From Geothrix sp. (GTDB lineage Bacteria; Acidobacteriota; Holophagae; Holophagales; Holophagaceae), in NCBI GenBank assembly GCA_019449415.1, contig JAGRPP010000025.1:1-63421 (forward strand): 63,421 nt of DNA. Direction: 5' to 3'. The translations under genes and the position numbers were made by a program. The notes beneath the pieces are model-generated. The model ran no database searches. It worked only from the letters and a program-made list of their open reading frames with translations, and was not told the origin of the DNA. Within the stretch, counting starts at the first letter, position 1; every line of letters begins with the position of its first letter. Positions 26,673 to 35,053 of this stretch are shown here, one piece after another.

Positions 26673-28616
26673 GAGCCCCTCGAGAAGATTGAAGGCCAGG
26701 TTCGTCAGTGAGGGATCCCGCGCGCCCATGACCAGGATGAGGTCGCCGGGCCCCGCCTCGGCCACCAGCCGATCCACCAGCCATTCCCGCGTCGGCGCAT
26801 GCTCGGCGGCCACCCCGCGGGCCGCGAGGTCGGCCACGACTTCGGCGGAGCTGATGTCCCGGGCGGCGGTGCCTCCCGCGTAGAAGACCTCCAGGAACCA
26901 GAGCCGGTCGCCGGGCGCCAGTTCCGCAGCGAAGGACTCCACAAAATCGGCGCGGAGGAACTTGAGCGGGCCGTAGCCGTGGGGTTGGAAAACCGCCAGC
27001 ACGCGACCACCGACGGCCCCCACCCGGAGATGCGCGGCGCGGATCGAGGCGGCCACCTTGGCCGGGTTGTGGCCGAAGTCATCCACCACGGTGACTCCGC
27101 GCCGTATGCCCAGCACCTGGAAGCGCCTGGCTACGCCCTGGAACCGGGCCAGCGGTTCCACCATGGCGGCCAGCGGCACGCCCAGTGCGTGGCAGGCAGC
27201 GAGGGCGGCCAGGGCGTTCTCGGCGTTGTGGCGGCCCGGCACCGGTAGCCGGAACGGCACGCCCTGCACGCTGAAGCAGGAGCCTTCCGGCGCCAGCCGC
27301 AGGGCCTCTCCGCGGAGATCGGCCTCGGACCCGAAGCCGAAGACCGTCCCTCCTGCGATGAACTCCCGCAGGTTCTCCGACTCGCCCACCACGGCGGTCT
27401 CCCGCACCTGGGCCCGGAAGGTGCGGAACATGTCCGCCACGGCCCCCATCTCCTTGTGGTCCCGCTGCAGGTTCAGGATCACGCCCACGGCCGCGTGGTA
27501 GCGCACCACGGAGCCATCGCTTTCGTCGGCCTCGATGACCAGCAGGTCGGAGGTTCCCGCCCAGGCATTGCCCCAGCGGCCCTCGCGCTGCAGCGCCACC
27601 AGTTCGCCCCCCGTGATGACGGAAGGATCCCAGCCCGCGCCCCGCAGGATCTCGAAGATCATGGCCACGGTGGTGGATTTCCCACTCGTGCCGGTCACCG
27701 CCACGGTGCGGTAGCGCGCCACAAGGTGCGCCAGCAGCTCGGAGCGGTGGATCGCGGGTACGCCCAAACGCCGGGCCGCCACCAGGTCCGGGACTTCCTC
27801 CTCCACCGCCGTGGACACCACCAGCGCGGTGCAATCGCCTGCCAGGCCCGAGCCATCCTGGGGATGGATCGCCACGCCCAGGGCTTCGAGCTGGGCCCTC
27901 GCCTCGGGCCTCTGGCCCCGGTCGAAGCTGCGATCACTGCCGCTGGCCCGCCCGCCCTTGAGGGCCACGAACTGGGCCAGGGCACTCATGCCGCTGCCGG
28001 CCACGCCCGCGAAATGCAGGCGGCCCAGGCCCAGACCATCACCCAGGCCATCGCCCAGGAGGTCCTCAGCGATGAGCACCAGATCCCCTTCCGCCACGCG
28101 CTCGAAGAGATCGGCCACCTCGGCATTGGCCAGGCGCACGCAGCCGTGGGAGACGGGCGAGCCCAGCTGGGATTCCTGGTTGGTGCCGTGCAGGTAGATG
28201 AACCGCGCCAGCGAATCCCGCCCCGGGCCCCGGTTCCATCCCTCCTCCAGGCCATCCAGGGTGAGCACCCGAGTCAGGATCAGGTCCTCGTCGCGCGGTT
28301 CCCCCCGCCACACCTCACCCGTGGCCACGCGGCTGCGGAAGACGGCCCCGGATTCGGCCCCCGCCCCGACGCGCGCGTGGATGCGGTGCCAGCCCGTGGG
28401 CGTGCGATAGGAGTTCTCCTCGCAGCCCAGGCCGTTTTTCGCGGTGGAGATGACTGTTTCAAACGACAGCCGACCGCCCTCTAGAAGCCCGAGGCGCTGG
28501 CGGGCCGTGTCCACCACCAGGATCCTGGCGCCCGGCTCCGGCGCCGGTGCACCCGCGCGCGCAAGGCCCCCCAGCAGGAGGGCATAGTAGCGCGCGGCGG
28601 CGACGGGATCGGGCAT
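26628..28616 (-). CDS. Fusion of YkuD L,D-transpeptidase-like domain with a MurC/Mpl-type ligase
   Basis: A 662-residue protein with two peptidoglycan domains. Residues 30-185 are a YkuD domain with YLHGTNQ (His143) and SPVSHGCVRLAN (Cys159), the catalytic H...SHGC signature. Residues 198-650 are a MurC/Mpl-like Mur ligase: GVAGSGMSALAQF (204-216), the ATP loop TGTSGKSTT (308-316), IEADESDGS (361-369), GRHNAENALAAL (461-472) and VDDFGHNPAKVAAS (511-524). There is no signal peptide, so both domains should be cytoplasmic, where a YkuD domain could act as an L,D-carboxypeptidase on recycled tetrapeptides before Mpl-type ligation to UDP-MurNAc. Whether the ligase is MurC or Mpl cannot be settled from sequence alone. 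Confidence 0.9.
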   Translation of the reverse strand: MPDPVAAARYYALLLGGLARAGAPAPEPGARILVVDTARQRLGLLEGGRLSFETVISTAKNGLGCEENSYRTPTGWHRIHARVGAGAESGAVFRSRVATGEVWRGEPRDEDLILTRVLTLDGLEEGWNRGPGRDSLARFIYLHGTNQESQLGSPVSHGCVRLANAEVADLFERVAEGDLVLIAEDLLGDGLGDGLGLGRLHFAGVAGSGMSALAQFVALKGGRASGSDRSFDRGQRPEARAQLEALGVAIHPQDGSGLAGDCTALVVSTAVEEEVPDLVAARRLGVPAIHRSELLAHLVARYRTVAVTGTSGKSTTVAMIFEILRGAGWDPSVITGGELVALQREGRWGNAWAGTSDLLVIEADESDGSVVRYHAAVGVILNLQRDHKEMGAVADMFRTFRAQVRETAVVGESENLREFIAGGTVFGFGSEADLRGEALRLAPEGSCFSVQGVPFRLPVPGRHNAENALAALAACHALGVPLAAMVEPLARFQGVARRFQVLGIRRGVTVVDDFGHNPAKVAASIRAAHLRVGAVGGRVLAVFQPHGYGPLKFLRADFVESFAAELAPGDRLWFLEVFYAGGTAARDISSAEVVADLAARGVAAEHAPTREWLVDRLVAEAGPGDLILVMGARDPSLTNLAFNLLEGLSEGELEDELEGPSL

Positions 28617-28736
28617 CGAAGAACTCTCGGGGAAACGGGTGGGCCCGCGGATTTCCCAGATTCACACACTTTGAAAGTGAAGCGCTAGGCTCGGGAAACG
28701 GCGCTGTCACAATGGACCGTTTCCACCAAGGACCGC

Positions 28737-29108
28737 ATGAAGAACCAGCCGTTTCCCAAGCGATTCTCGTACAGCCTCCAGGGGATCCGCACCGCCTGGC
28801 AGCTGGAGGCCAGCTTCCGCTTCCAGACCCTGATGGCGGCGGGGGTCGTGGCACTGCTGATCGTCCTGCGCCCACCGGCAGTCTGGTGGGCCCTGCTGCT
28901 GCTCAACTGCGGCCTGGTGCTCGCCGCCGAGCTCTTCAACACGGCGCTGGAGCACGCCCTCGACCACCTGCACCCGGAGATCCACCCCGCCATCAAGATC
29001 TCGAAGGACTGCGCCGCCGGCGCCGTCCTCGTCTTCAGCTTGACCGCGGTGGGAACCTTCCTGGCCTTCGTCTGGTCGATGGCCGTCAGAACACCATGGC
29101 CACGCTGA
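28737..29108 (+). CDS. dgkA: Diacylglycerol/undecaprenol kinase DgkA
   Basis: A 123-residue integral membrane kinase that phosphorylates diacylglycerol or, in many bacteria, undecaprenol. The family signature AAELFNTALEHALDHLHPEI is followed by HPAIKISKDCAAGAVLV, where Glu and Asp ligate Mg-ATP. Three hydrophobic helices are visible (residues 33-48, 49-65, 96-115). It is convergent with a PAP2 phosphatase, overlapping by 23 bases. Confidence 0.92.
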   Translation: MKNQPFPKRFSYSLQGIRTAWQLEASFRFQTLMAAGVVALLIVLRPPAVWWALLLLNCGLVLAAELFNTALEHALDHLHPEIHPAIKISKDCAAGAVLVFSLTAVGTFLAFVWSMAVRTPWPR

Positions 29109-29997
29109 CCCCGTAGCCGCCCGGCTGGAAGATCGGCGAGAAGGACATGGACACCTTCCGGCGCGCATCGGCCCGCAGGGCCTGGTTGTGGGCCACCACC
29201 GCCTTGCCGACGAAGGTGCCGATCAGCCCCCCCGCCACCACATCGGACAGGAAGTGCTGCCGCTGTTCCACGCGCGACAGGCCCACCAGCCCCGCCAGCC
29301 CATAGGAAAGGCCGGATACCCAGGGACGATCCGCGTGCTCGGAGATGACCGACGCCAGGGCAAAAGCCTGAGTGGTGTGACCCGAAGGGAAGGACGCCCC
29401 GCCGTTCAGGGGGTGGAAGTCGTGGGTGCCCTTGCCTTCGTTGGGCCTCGATCGGCCGGCCACGGTCTTCAGCGGAATCGTGAGCAGGAGCTGGGCGAGC
29501 CCCATCGTCACCATGGTGTCGATGCCCGTGGCCCGCACTTCAGGATCCTTGAAGGCCACCCCCGCGAGGTAGGTGCCTCCGGCGATCAGCACGCTGGGCG
29601 TGCCCCCGAGTTTCTGAACATCCTTGGCCACCCGATCCCAGGAGGCGTTGGTGTGGTTCGTCATGAACCGGTCCGCCGGGCGGTCCAGCAGCAGGCCCAC
29701 GCCCACCACCGCTGCGGCCCCCGTCCCGACCGCGACCCAGTCCGAGCGATCCCAGCGCACGGGTGCGCTGACGACATGCCCCGCATCATCCAGCAACAGC
29801 CGGGGCAGGTTGGAGAAGCGATCAGGATCCGAGGGAGATCCCATCGCCGAGGACGCCGCAGCGGCCTCCGGAGCCTTGGGGGCCGGAGTCGTGGGGGCAG
29901 GAGTCATGGGGACTGGGGCCCCCCGGCTTGGAATCGGGACTTCCGCCCACAGCCAACTCGAGGACAGGAGCAGAGAGCAAAGACGGGCGCATGACAT
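29086..29997 (-). CDS. PAP2-family lipid phosphatase, exported
   Basis: A 303-residue type 2 phosphatidic-acid/undecaprenyl-pyrophosphate phosphatase-like protein. The three PAP2 signatures are clear: KTVAGRSRP, SFPSGHTTQA and SRVEQRQHFLSDVVAG. Starting at the ATG at 29997 gives a signal peptide (MSCARLCSLLLSSSWLWA) and a Pro/Ala-rich linker before the enzyme domain. The C-terminus ends in an aromatic strand (YGVSVAMVF), unusual for the family and compatible with outer-membrane association. It opposes dgkA both in orientation and, potentially, chemistry. Confidence 0.88.
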   Translation of the reverse strand: MSCARLCSLLLSSSWLWAEVPIPSRGAPVPMTPAPTTPAPKAPEAAAASSAMGSPSDPDRFSNLPRLLLDDAGHVVSAPVRWDRSDWVAVGTGAAAVVGVGLLLDRPADRFMTNHTNASWDRVAKDVQKLGGTPSVLIAGGTYLAGVAFKDPEVRATGIDTMVTMGLAQLLLTIPLKTVAGRSRPNEGKGTHDFHPLNGGASFPSGHTTQAFALASVISEHADRPWVSGLSYGLAGLVGLSRVEQRQHFLSDVVAGGLIGTFVGKAVVAHNQALRADARRKVSMSFSPIFQPGGYGVSVAMVF

Positions 29998-30097
29998 CAA
30001 CGGGGATCTCCGGCAGGTGGCCCGAGGCTGCCGGAATCGGCTCCGGGTCCACCCAGCCACCTTACCGGGCCGCCTGGCGATTTTGAGCCCGTCTTTC

Positions 30098-32044
30098 TCA
30101 AGGACTTGTGATGCACCCTGCCAGCGCGCTGGCGGCGACGGTGGCCGGGCTGGCCAGCCACATGCGGCCCGGCCCGCTGCGGCCCGGGAAGTTGCGGTTG
30201 ATGGCGCTGATGGTCACCTGGTCCGGGCGGGTGGAGATGCCGGGGCCCGCGTTGATGCAGGCCCCACAGGAGCTGCCCAGCACCACGGCCCCCACGGCCT
30301 CGAAAGCCGCAAGCCAACCCTGCTCGGCCGCATGACGGCGCACATCCTCACTGCCGCACTGGACGAAGAATTGCACACCCTTGGGCACCTGCCGCCCCTC
30401 GGCGGCTGCCGCCTTCACCACCTCGTAGGCCCGGCGCAGGTCTTCGCGCTTGCCGCCGGTGCAACTGCCCAGGTAGGCGATGTCGATGGGCACCGGTTCC
30501 CCCATATCCGCCAGAGCCACCCCGTTCCCCGGATCGCCGGGCCGGGCCAGCATGGGCCCCAGGGCCCCGCAGTCCACGGTGAGGGTCTGGGCGTAGTCGG
30601 CCTCCTCGTCGCCGCCCATCCAAGGTTCCAGCATCAGCTCCACGCCGCGGCGCTCCCGCACGAAGCGCACCGTCTCCCCATCCGGCGCGATGAGCCCCGT
30701 GAACCCGCCGATCTCCGCGGCCATGTTGGTGAGGGTGGCCCGCTCATCGGTGTCGAGGTCCGCCAGGGCCGCGCCTTGATATTCCACCACATGGCCAATG
30801 GCACCGCCCTCGCGGATGAGGGGCTGGGCCAGGAGGTGCAGCACCAGATCCTTGGCGGAGACACCGGGCCGGAGGCGGCCCTCCAGCCGTACGCGGAGCG
30901 TGGGCGGCACCGTGACGCGGACATCCCCCGTCACCCAGGCGCAGGCGATATCCGTGGTACCGATGCCGAACGCGAGGCAGCCCAGGGCCCCGGCGTGGGG
31001 CGTGTGCGAGTCCGTGCCCACCACCACCTGACCAGGACAGGCGTAGCGCTCGGTCATGATCGAGTGGCAGATGCCCTCGCTGCCGGAACCGTCGGGCAGC
31101 TCGCCGTGCAGACGGATGCCGTGCTTCGCGCAGAAGGCCTCCTGCGCGGGCTTCAGGCCTTCGGCCACCCTCAGCAGGCCCAGGGCCAGGTGCTCGGCCT
31201 TCATGCTGTGGTGCAGGAAGGTGAGGTGGTCCCGGAAGGCCAGGATGCGGGCCGGATCCCGGAGGACGGCCCCGGACCCCAGGGCCTTCTCCAGAAAACG
31301 GGCGGCCATGGGCGTCACATACTCGTGGCTGAAGCGCCAGTCGGTCTTCACGAAGAGTCCGTCGCCGGGCTTCACCGCCGGAAGTCCCACCTGCCCGGCC
31401 GCCGCGTCCACCACCGCGTGGCGGGCCAGCAGCTTCTCCGCATAAGTCATGGGGCGCAGGGCATGTGACGGCAGGGGCGGCACCACTTCGCCGGCCAGAC
31501 GGGCGGCGTTGTAGGCGAAGAGTCCGCCGCGGCGCACGATTTCAGCCGTGACGGGGTCGAGACCGTCGGTGAATTCGGCGAGCGGGATGGCCTCGCCCCG
31601 GCGGATCCGCGGGATGAGGCCGAAGTCGGTGCTGGTGAGCAGACCCAGGTTCTGGGCGTTCTGGCGGTAGATGCGCTCGAAGCTTTCTGCGATCACGAGG
31701 CGGAGGCCCGCACACAGTTCGGCGTAGGGGCTGGCCTCCCTGCTGCTCCCCTTGCCCCGGCGCTTGCCCGCCACGCTGACGGCGAAACCGCCGGCGCGGA
31801 CCGCCCCCTCCTTGACCGGAAAGACTTCGCCGCACTTCAGGCCCAGGTAGGGGAAGTCGCCCAGCTTCTCGTCGAAGTGGTAGCAGATGAAAGCCGGGGT
31901 GATCTCGTCGGTGCTGATCTGGTCGCGAAGCGGACCGGCTTCGACGGAATCCAGGTCCTCGCCAGCTAGCTGACGCAGCATCGCGGCGGGATCTTCCGTC
32001 AGGAAGAGGATCCGGCCGCCAAAGAGGATCGAGTCGTTCAGCAT
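30098..32044 (-). CDS. Aconitase-family hydratase with N-terminal swivel domain
   Basis: A 648-residue single-chain enzyme of the aconitase/isopropylmalate isomerase superfamily. The swivel (LeuD-like) domain comes first (residues 1-190, with GGRILFLTEDPAAMLRQLAG, DQISTDEITPAF and KRRGKGSSREASPYAEL), and the catalytic LeuC-like domains follow (about 195-648). Iron-sulfur ligands are GTDSHTPHAGALGC, LGSCTGGKRED and SSCGACINAGPG. This order is the reverse of AcnA and resembles AcnB without its HEAT domain. Substrate (citrate, isopropylmalate or a homologue) is unresolved. No leuB or leuA is adjacent. Confidence 0.85.
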   Translation of the reverse strand: MLNDSILFGGRILFLTEDPAAMLRQLAGEDLDSVEAGPLRDQISTDEITPAFICYHFDEKLGDFPYLGLKCGEVFPVKEGAVRAGGFAVSVAGKRRGKGSSREASPYAELCAGLRLVIAESFERIYRQNAQNLGLLTSTDFGLIPRIRRGEAIPLAEFTDGLDPVTAEIVRRGGLFAYNAARLAGEVVPPLPSHALRPMTYAEKLLARHAVVDAAAGQVGLPAVKPGDGLFVKTDWRFSHEYVTPMAARFLEKALGSGAVLRDPARILAFRDHLTFLHHSMKAEHLALGLLRVAEGLKPAQEAFCAKHGIRLHGELPDGSGSEGICHSIMTERYACPGQVVVGTDSHTPHAGALGCLAFGIGTTDIACAWVTGDVRVTVPPTLRVRLEGRLRPGVSAKDLVLHLLAQPLIREGGAIGHVVEYQGAALADLDTDERATLTNMAAEIGGFTGLIAPDGETVRFVRERRGVELMLEPWMGGDEEADYAQTLTVDCGALGPMLARPGDPGNGVALADMGEPVPIDIAYLGSCTGGKREDLRRAYEVVKAAAAEGRQVPKGVQFFVQCGSEDVRRHAAEQGWLAAFEAVGAVVLGSSCGACINAGPGISTRPDQVTISAINRNFPGRSGPGRMWLASPATVAASALAGCITSP

Positions 32045-32216
32045 CGGTCCAGCTTACGCCAGGGGCGGGCGCGGATTGAAACCTGGAGGCCCGTGGGGGC
32101 CGAGGGGGCCGCCCTGAACATGAGCCCCTGTGAATCGCGTTCGGCCTTCATCCTTTTTGCGTATTGCCCCCCTCGGCGAACCGCTTCATGCTGGGGCCCC
32201 GCTTCCGGAGGCGATC

Positions 32217-33008
32217 ATGGCCCAGGCCACTCTTCCCGCGATTGGAACCTTCTGCTGGCCCGAGTTGGCCACCACCGATCTCAAGGCCGCCCAGGCCTTC
32301 TACGGGGACCTGCTCGGCTGGCGCGCCCGCGAGGTTCCCAGCTCCATGGGGAACTACGCCATCTTCTCCCTGGAGGACCGGCAGGCCGCGGGCCTCTGCG
32401 CCCAGGGCGAGGAGCAGCTCAAGCACGGCGTCCCCCCGAACTGGCTCTCCTATGTGTCCGTCGCCAGCACCGACGCCACGGTCGCGAAGGCCAAGGAACT
32501 CGGTGCCCAGATCCTCGTGGGCCCCTTCGATGTGATGGAAGAGGGCCGCATTGCCGTGCTCCAGGATCCGGCCGGCGCGGTCTTCGCGATCTGGCAGCCC
32601 CGGAACCACAAGGGCGCCTCGGCGTACATGGAGCCCGGCGCCTTCTGCTGGACCGAACTCGCCACCAAGGATGCCCAGGCCGCCCAGGCCTTCTACCCGC
32701 AGATCTTCGGCTGGACCGCCAAACCTCCCAGCGACCCCGCCATGCCCTACTTCGAGTGGGTACTGGAGGGCACCCACTTCGGCGGCATGATGGAGATCAC
32801 CGAGCACTGGGGACCGGCCTGGAAGGAGATCCCCTCCCATTGGATGATCTACTTCATGGTCGGGGATGTGGATGAGCGGACGGCCCGGGCCGAGGCCCTC
32901 GGCGCCACCATCCGGGTGCCCCCGCGCGACATCCCTAAGGTGGGCCGCTTCGCCGTCATCGCGGATCCGCAAGGGGCCGTCTTCTCGCTCTTCCAGGGCG
33001 TGCTCTAG
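32217..33008 (+). CDS. Tandem VOC-domain (glyoxalase-fold) protein
   Basis: A 263-residue protein made of two homologous vicinal-oxygen-chelate domains: GTFCWPELATTDLKAAQAFY starts the first and GAFCWTELATKDAQAAQAFY the second, a clear internal duplication. The domain pairs end in GPFDVMEEGRIAVLQDPAGAVF and VPPRDIPKVGRFAVIADPQGA. This matches the Cfp30B/27-kDa antigen group, whose substrate is generally unknown. The ATG at 32217, preceded by CCGGAGGCG, is chosen because it begins MAQATLPAIG. Confidence 0.85.
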   Translation: MAQATLPAIGTFCWPELATTDLKAAQAFYGDLLGWRAREVPSSMGNYAIFSLEDRQAAGLCAQGEEQLKHGVPPNWLSYVSVASTDATVAKAKELGAQILVGPFDVMEEGRIAVLQDPAGAVFAIWQPRNHKGASAYMEPGAFCWTELATKDAQAAQAFYPQIFGWTAKPPSDPAMPYFEWVLEGTHFGGMMEITEHWGPAWKEIPSHWMIYFMVGDVDERTARAEALGATIRVPPRDIPKVGRFAVIADPQGAVFSLFQGVL

Positions 33009-33042
33009 ACCGAGACGCACTCGGTTCTGGGCCCGAAGTCGA

Positions 33043-33080
33043 GACATGGCAAGGCCCCCGTCCGGGGGCCTTGCCATGTC
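33043..33080. terminator. Strong hairpin between the VOC and DUF1292 genes
   Basis: A perfect 17-bp stem (gacatggcaaggccccc / gggggccttgccatgtc) with a 4-base loop lies between convergent genes. There is no T tract, so it is a probable bidirectional terminator or transcript-end stabiliser. Confidence 0.75.
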
Positions 33081-33096
33081 GGCGTTCTGCCTCTGG

Positions 33097-33444
33097 TCAG
33101 TCCTTCTCTTCCTCGGCCTTGAGCTTGGCTTCCTGCTCGTCGAGGTGCTTCATGAGGCGCTCGGCCAGCTCTTCATCCTCGAGGGGCGTGAACATGTCGT
33201 CCTTGACCTCGAAGATCTCCAGGCTCAGGCCCTCCTCGGGATCCGCCGTGCCCTCTTCCTGGGCCTGCAGCTCGGCCAGGGGCGCGAGGATGGCGAAGTT
33301 CCGGCCTTCGAACTCGAGCTCTTCGAGGATCGCGAACTCTTCCTTCTCGCCATTCTCGTCTTCGAGTTCAACGACTTCGATCTCGAAGGAATCGTCGTGA
33401 TCGTGGTTGCAGTCCGGTCCGTGTTCGTGACCCTCGTGAGCCAT
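33097..33444 (-). CDS. DUF1292-like acidic protein with His-rich N-terminus
   Basis: A 115-residue very acidic protein. The N-terminus (HEGHEHGPDCNHDHDD) is a His/Asp/Cys cluster likely to bind divalent metal. The middle (FEIEVVELEDENGEKEEFAI then LEFEGRNFAIL) matches DUF1292, a small family of unknown function, and the C-terminus is a charged helix. AAGGAGGA lies seven bases before the ATG at 33444, which fixes the start. Confidence 0.75.
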   Translation of the reverse strand: MAHEGHEHGPDCNHDHDDSFEIEVVELEDENGEKEEFAILEELEFEGRNFAILAPLAELQAQEEGTADPEEGLSLEIFEVKDDMFTPLEDEELAERLMKHLDEQEAKLKAEEEKD

Positions 33445-33531
33445 GGGCTCCTCCTTGCGCAAGGGATCAGAATACGGCCCAGGCCCTTTCCGGCCAAGGG
33501 AATAAGTGCGGAACCCCGCCCTGACTGGGGC

Positions 33532-34209
33532 CTACTGGAGCTTGGCCTCACCCGGTCCGGTGATGACGGCGGTGACCTGCCGCCGGGCTCCGGGGGCCTC
33601 CAGGCGCACCCGGTCCCCCAGGCCGCCCCGGCTGCGGGCGGTGGTGTCCAGGCTGATGCTGAGCGAATCGTGGGTGGCCGTCAGGCGCACCTTGTCGCCG
33701 GACTGGACGAGGGGCACGGACTCCAGGTCGGCCCGGGTGAGGATCTTCCCGGAGATCACCGAGCGCATGAGGCGCTGGCCCTCGGGAATCGCTGTCAGGG
33801 CCCCCTCCGGCGGCACGCCCTCGAAGGGGCTGGGCTCCACCTGGTCCGCGGTGAGTTCGGTCTTGCGGGCCAGGTCGCCCTTGGCGCGCAGCACCGTGCC
33901 CACCCAGCTGCCGTCCAGATCCACCCGGGCCATGCCGACTTTTTCGCCGTCCACCTTGAGGGCCACCACCACGAAGAACCGGCCCAGGGGCTCGCGCTTG
34001 CTCAGGTGGGAAGGCTCGAAGGTGAGGGCCCCGGCCCGCACCGCCGGCACCCGGGGGGGCTGGGCGATCTTGAAGGTATGCGCTCCGCCCAGCTTGGCCG
34101 CCTCGGCCTGGGCGAACGCCACGGCCGCATCGGCCAGGCGCTCGGCCGGGGAGACGGGCGCCTGGGCCACCAGGGTCGGCGCGAGGAGGAGCAGGGCCGC
34201 GGCGCGCAT
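33532..34209 (-). CDS. flgA: Flagellar P-ring assembly chaperone FlgA
   Basis: Periplasmic chaperone for P-ring (FlgI) formation. A 225-residue protein with signal peptide MRAAALLLLAPTLVAQA, an N-terminal SAF-like region, and the C-terminal FlgA domain with SGDKVRLTATHDSLSISLD and ARSRGGLGDRVRLEAPGARR. It starts four bases after flgG, forming a flgF-flgG-flgA operon. The L- and P-ring genes flgH and flgI, which often follow, are not in the window. Confidence 0.88.
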   Translation of the reverse strand: MRAAALLLLAPTLVAQAPVSPAERLADAAVAFAQAEAAKLGGAHTFKIAQPPRVPAVRAGALTFEPSHLSKREPLGRFFVVVALKVDGEKVGMARVDLDGSWVGTVLRAKGDLARKTELTADQVEPSPFEGVPPEGALTAIPEGQRLMRSVISGKILTRADLESVPLVQSGDKVRLTATHDSLSISLDTTARSRGGLGDRVRLEAPGARRQVTAVITGPGEAKLQ

Positions 34210-34213
34210 GGGG

Positions 34214-35002
34214 CTACCGCTTGAGGTTGTTCAGCAGGCTGAGCATGTCGTCCACGGTGCGGATGGTCTTCGAGTTCGCCTCGTAGGCCCGCTGGCCGAT
34301 GATCATGTTCACCATCTCCTCGGCCACATCCACATTGGAGACTTCCAGGAAACCCTGGTTGATGGTGCCCAGACCATCCGAGCCGGGCGTGCCATCGATG
34401 GCCTCGCCGCTGGCCAGGGTGGGCTGCAGCAGGTTCCGGCCCAACTGGTTCAGGCCCGTGGGGTTGACGAAATGCGACAGGGTGATCTGGCCCACCTGCT
34501 GAGGCTGGGTCTGCCCCGGCTGCGTGACGCTCACGGTGCCGTCCCCGGCGATGGTCACGCTCAGGGCGTCCTGGGGAATGGTGATCTGGGGATCCAGCAG
34601 GTAGCCCGCCGAATTCACCAGGGCGCCGTTCTGGTCCGTGGTGAAGCCGCCATCCCGGGTGTAGGCCAGGGTGCCGTCCGGCTGGGTGACCCGGAAGAAG
34701 CCGTCGCCCTCGATGGCCATGTCGAAGCGGTTGGCCGTCTGGCGCAGGTTGCCGGTGCTGAACTGCCGCATGAGGCTCTGCAGCTTCGCGCCGTGGCCCA
34801 GCTGGATGCCGGCCGGGATCGTGCTGCTGGTGCTGGAGTTCGTGCCCGCCAGGTTCACGGTCTGGTAGAGCAGATCCTGGAACTCGGCCCGGGCCTTCTT
34901 GAAGCCCGTGGTGTTCACATTCGCCAGGTTATTGGAGATGGTGTCCATGTTGTACTGCTGGACATTCATGCCCGCCGCCGCCGACCACATCGCACGCATC
35001 AT
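34214..35002 (-). CDS. flgG: Flagellar distal rod protein FlgG
   Basis: Distal rod subunit, 262 residues. The N-terminal MWSAAAGMNVQQYNMDTISN and NNLANVNTTGFKKARAEFQD give the flagellar rod/hook signature. The C-terminal GFLEVSNVDVAEEMVNMIIG followed by QRAYEANSK is specific for FlgG. Two adjacent ATGs (35002, 34999) follow GGGAGG; either could serve. Confidence 0.95.
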   Translation of the reverse strand: MMRAMWSAAAGMNVQQYNMDTISNNLANVNTTGFKKARAEFQDLLYQTVNLAGTNSSTSSTIPAGIQLGHGAKLQSLMRQFSTGNLRQTANRFDMAIEGDGFFRVTQPDGTLAYTRDGGFTTDQNGALVNSAGYLLDPQITIPQDALSVTIAGDGTVSVTQPGQTQPQQVGQITLSHFVNPTGLNQLGRNLLQPTLASGEAIDGTPGSDGLGTINQGFLEVSNVDVAEEMVNMIIGQRAYEANSKTIRTVDDMLSLLNNLKR

Positions 35003-35053
35003 GAGAACCTCCCGGTCAATTCACTGAAATCGTTGAAGATTAAAAACTGAGGA

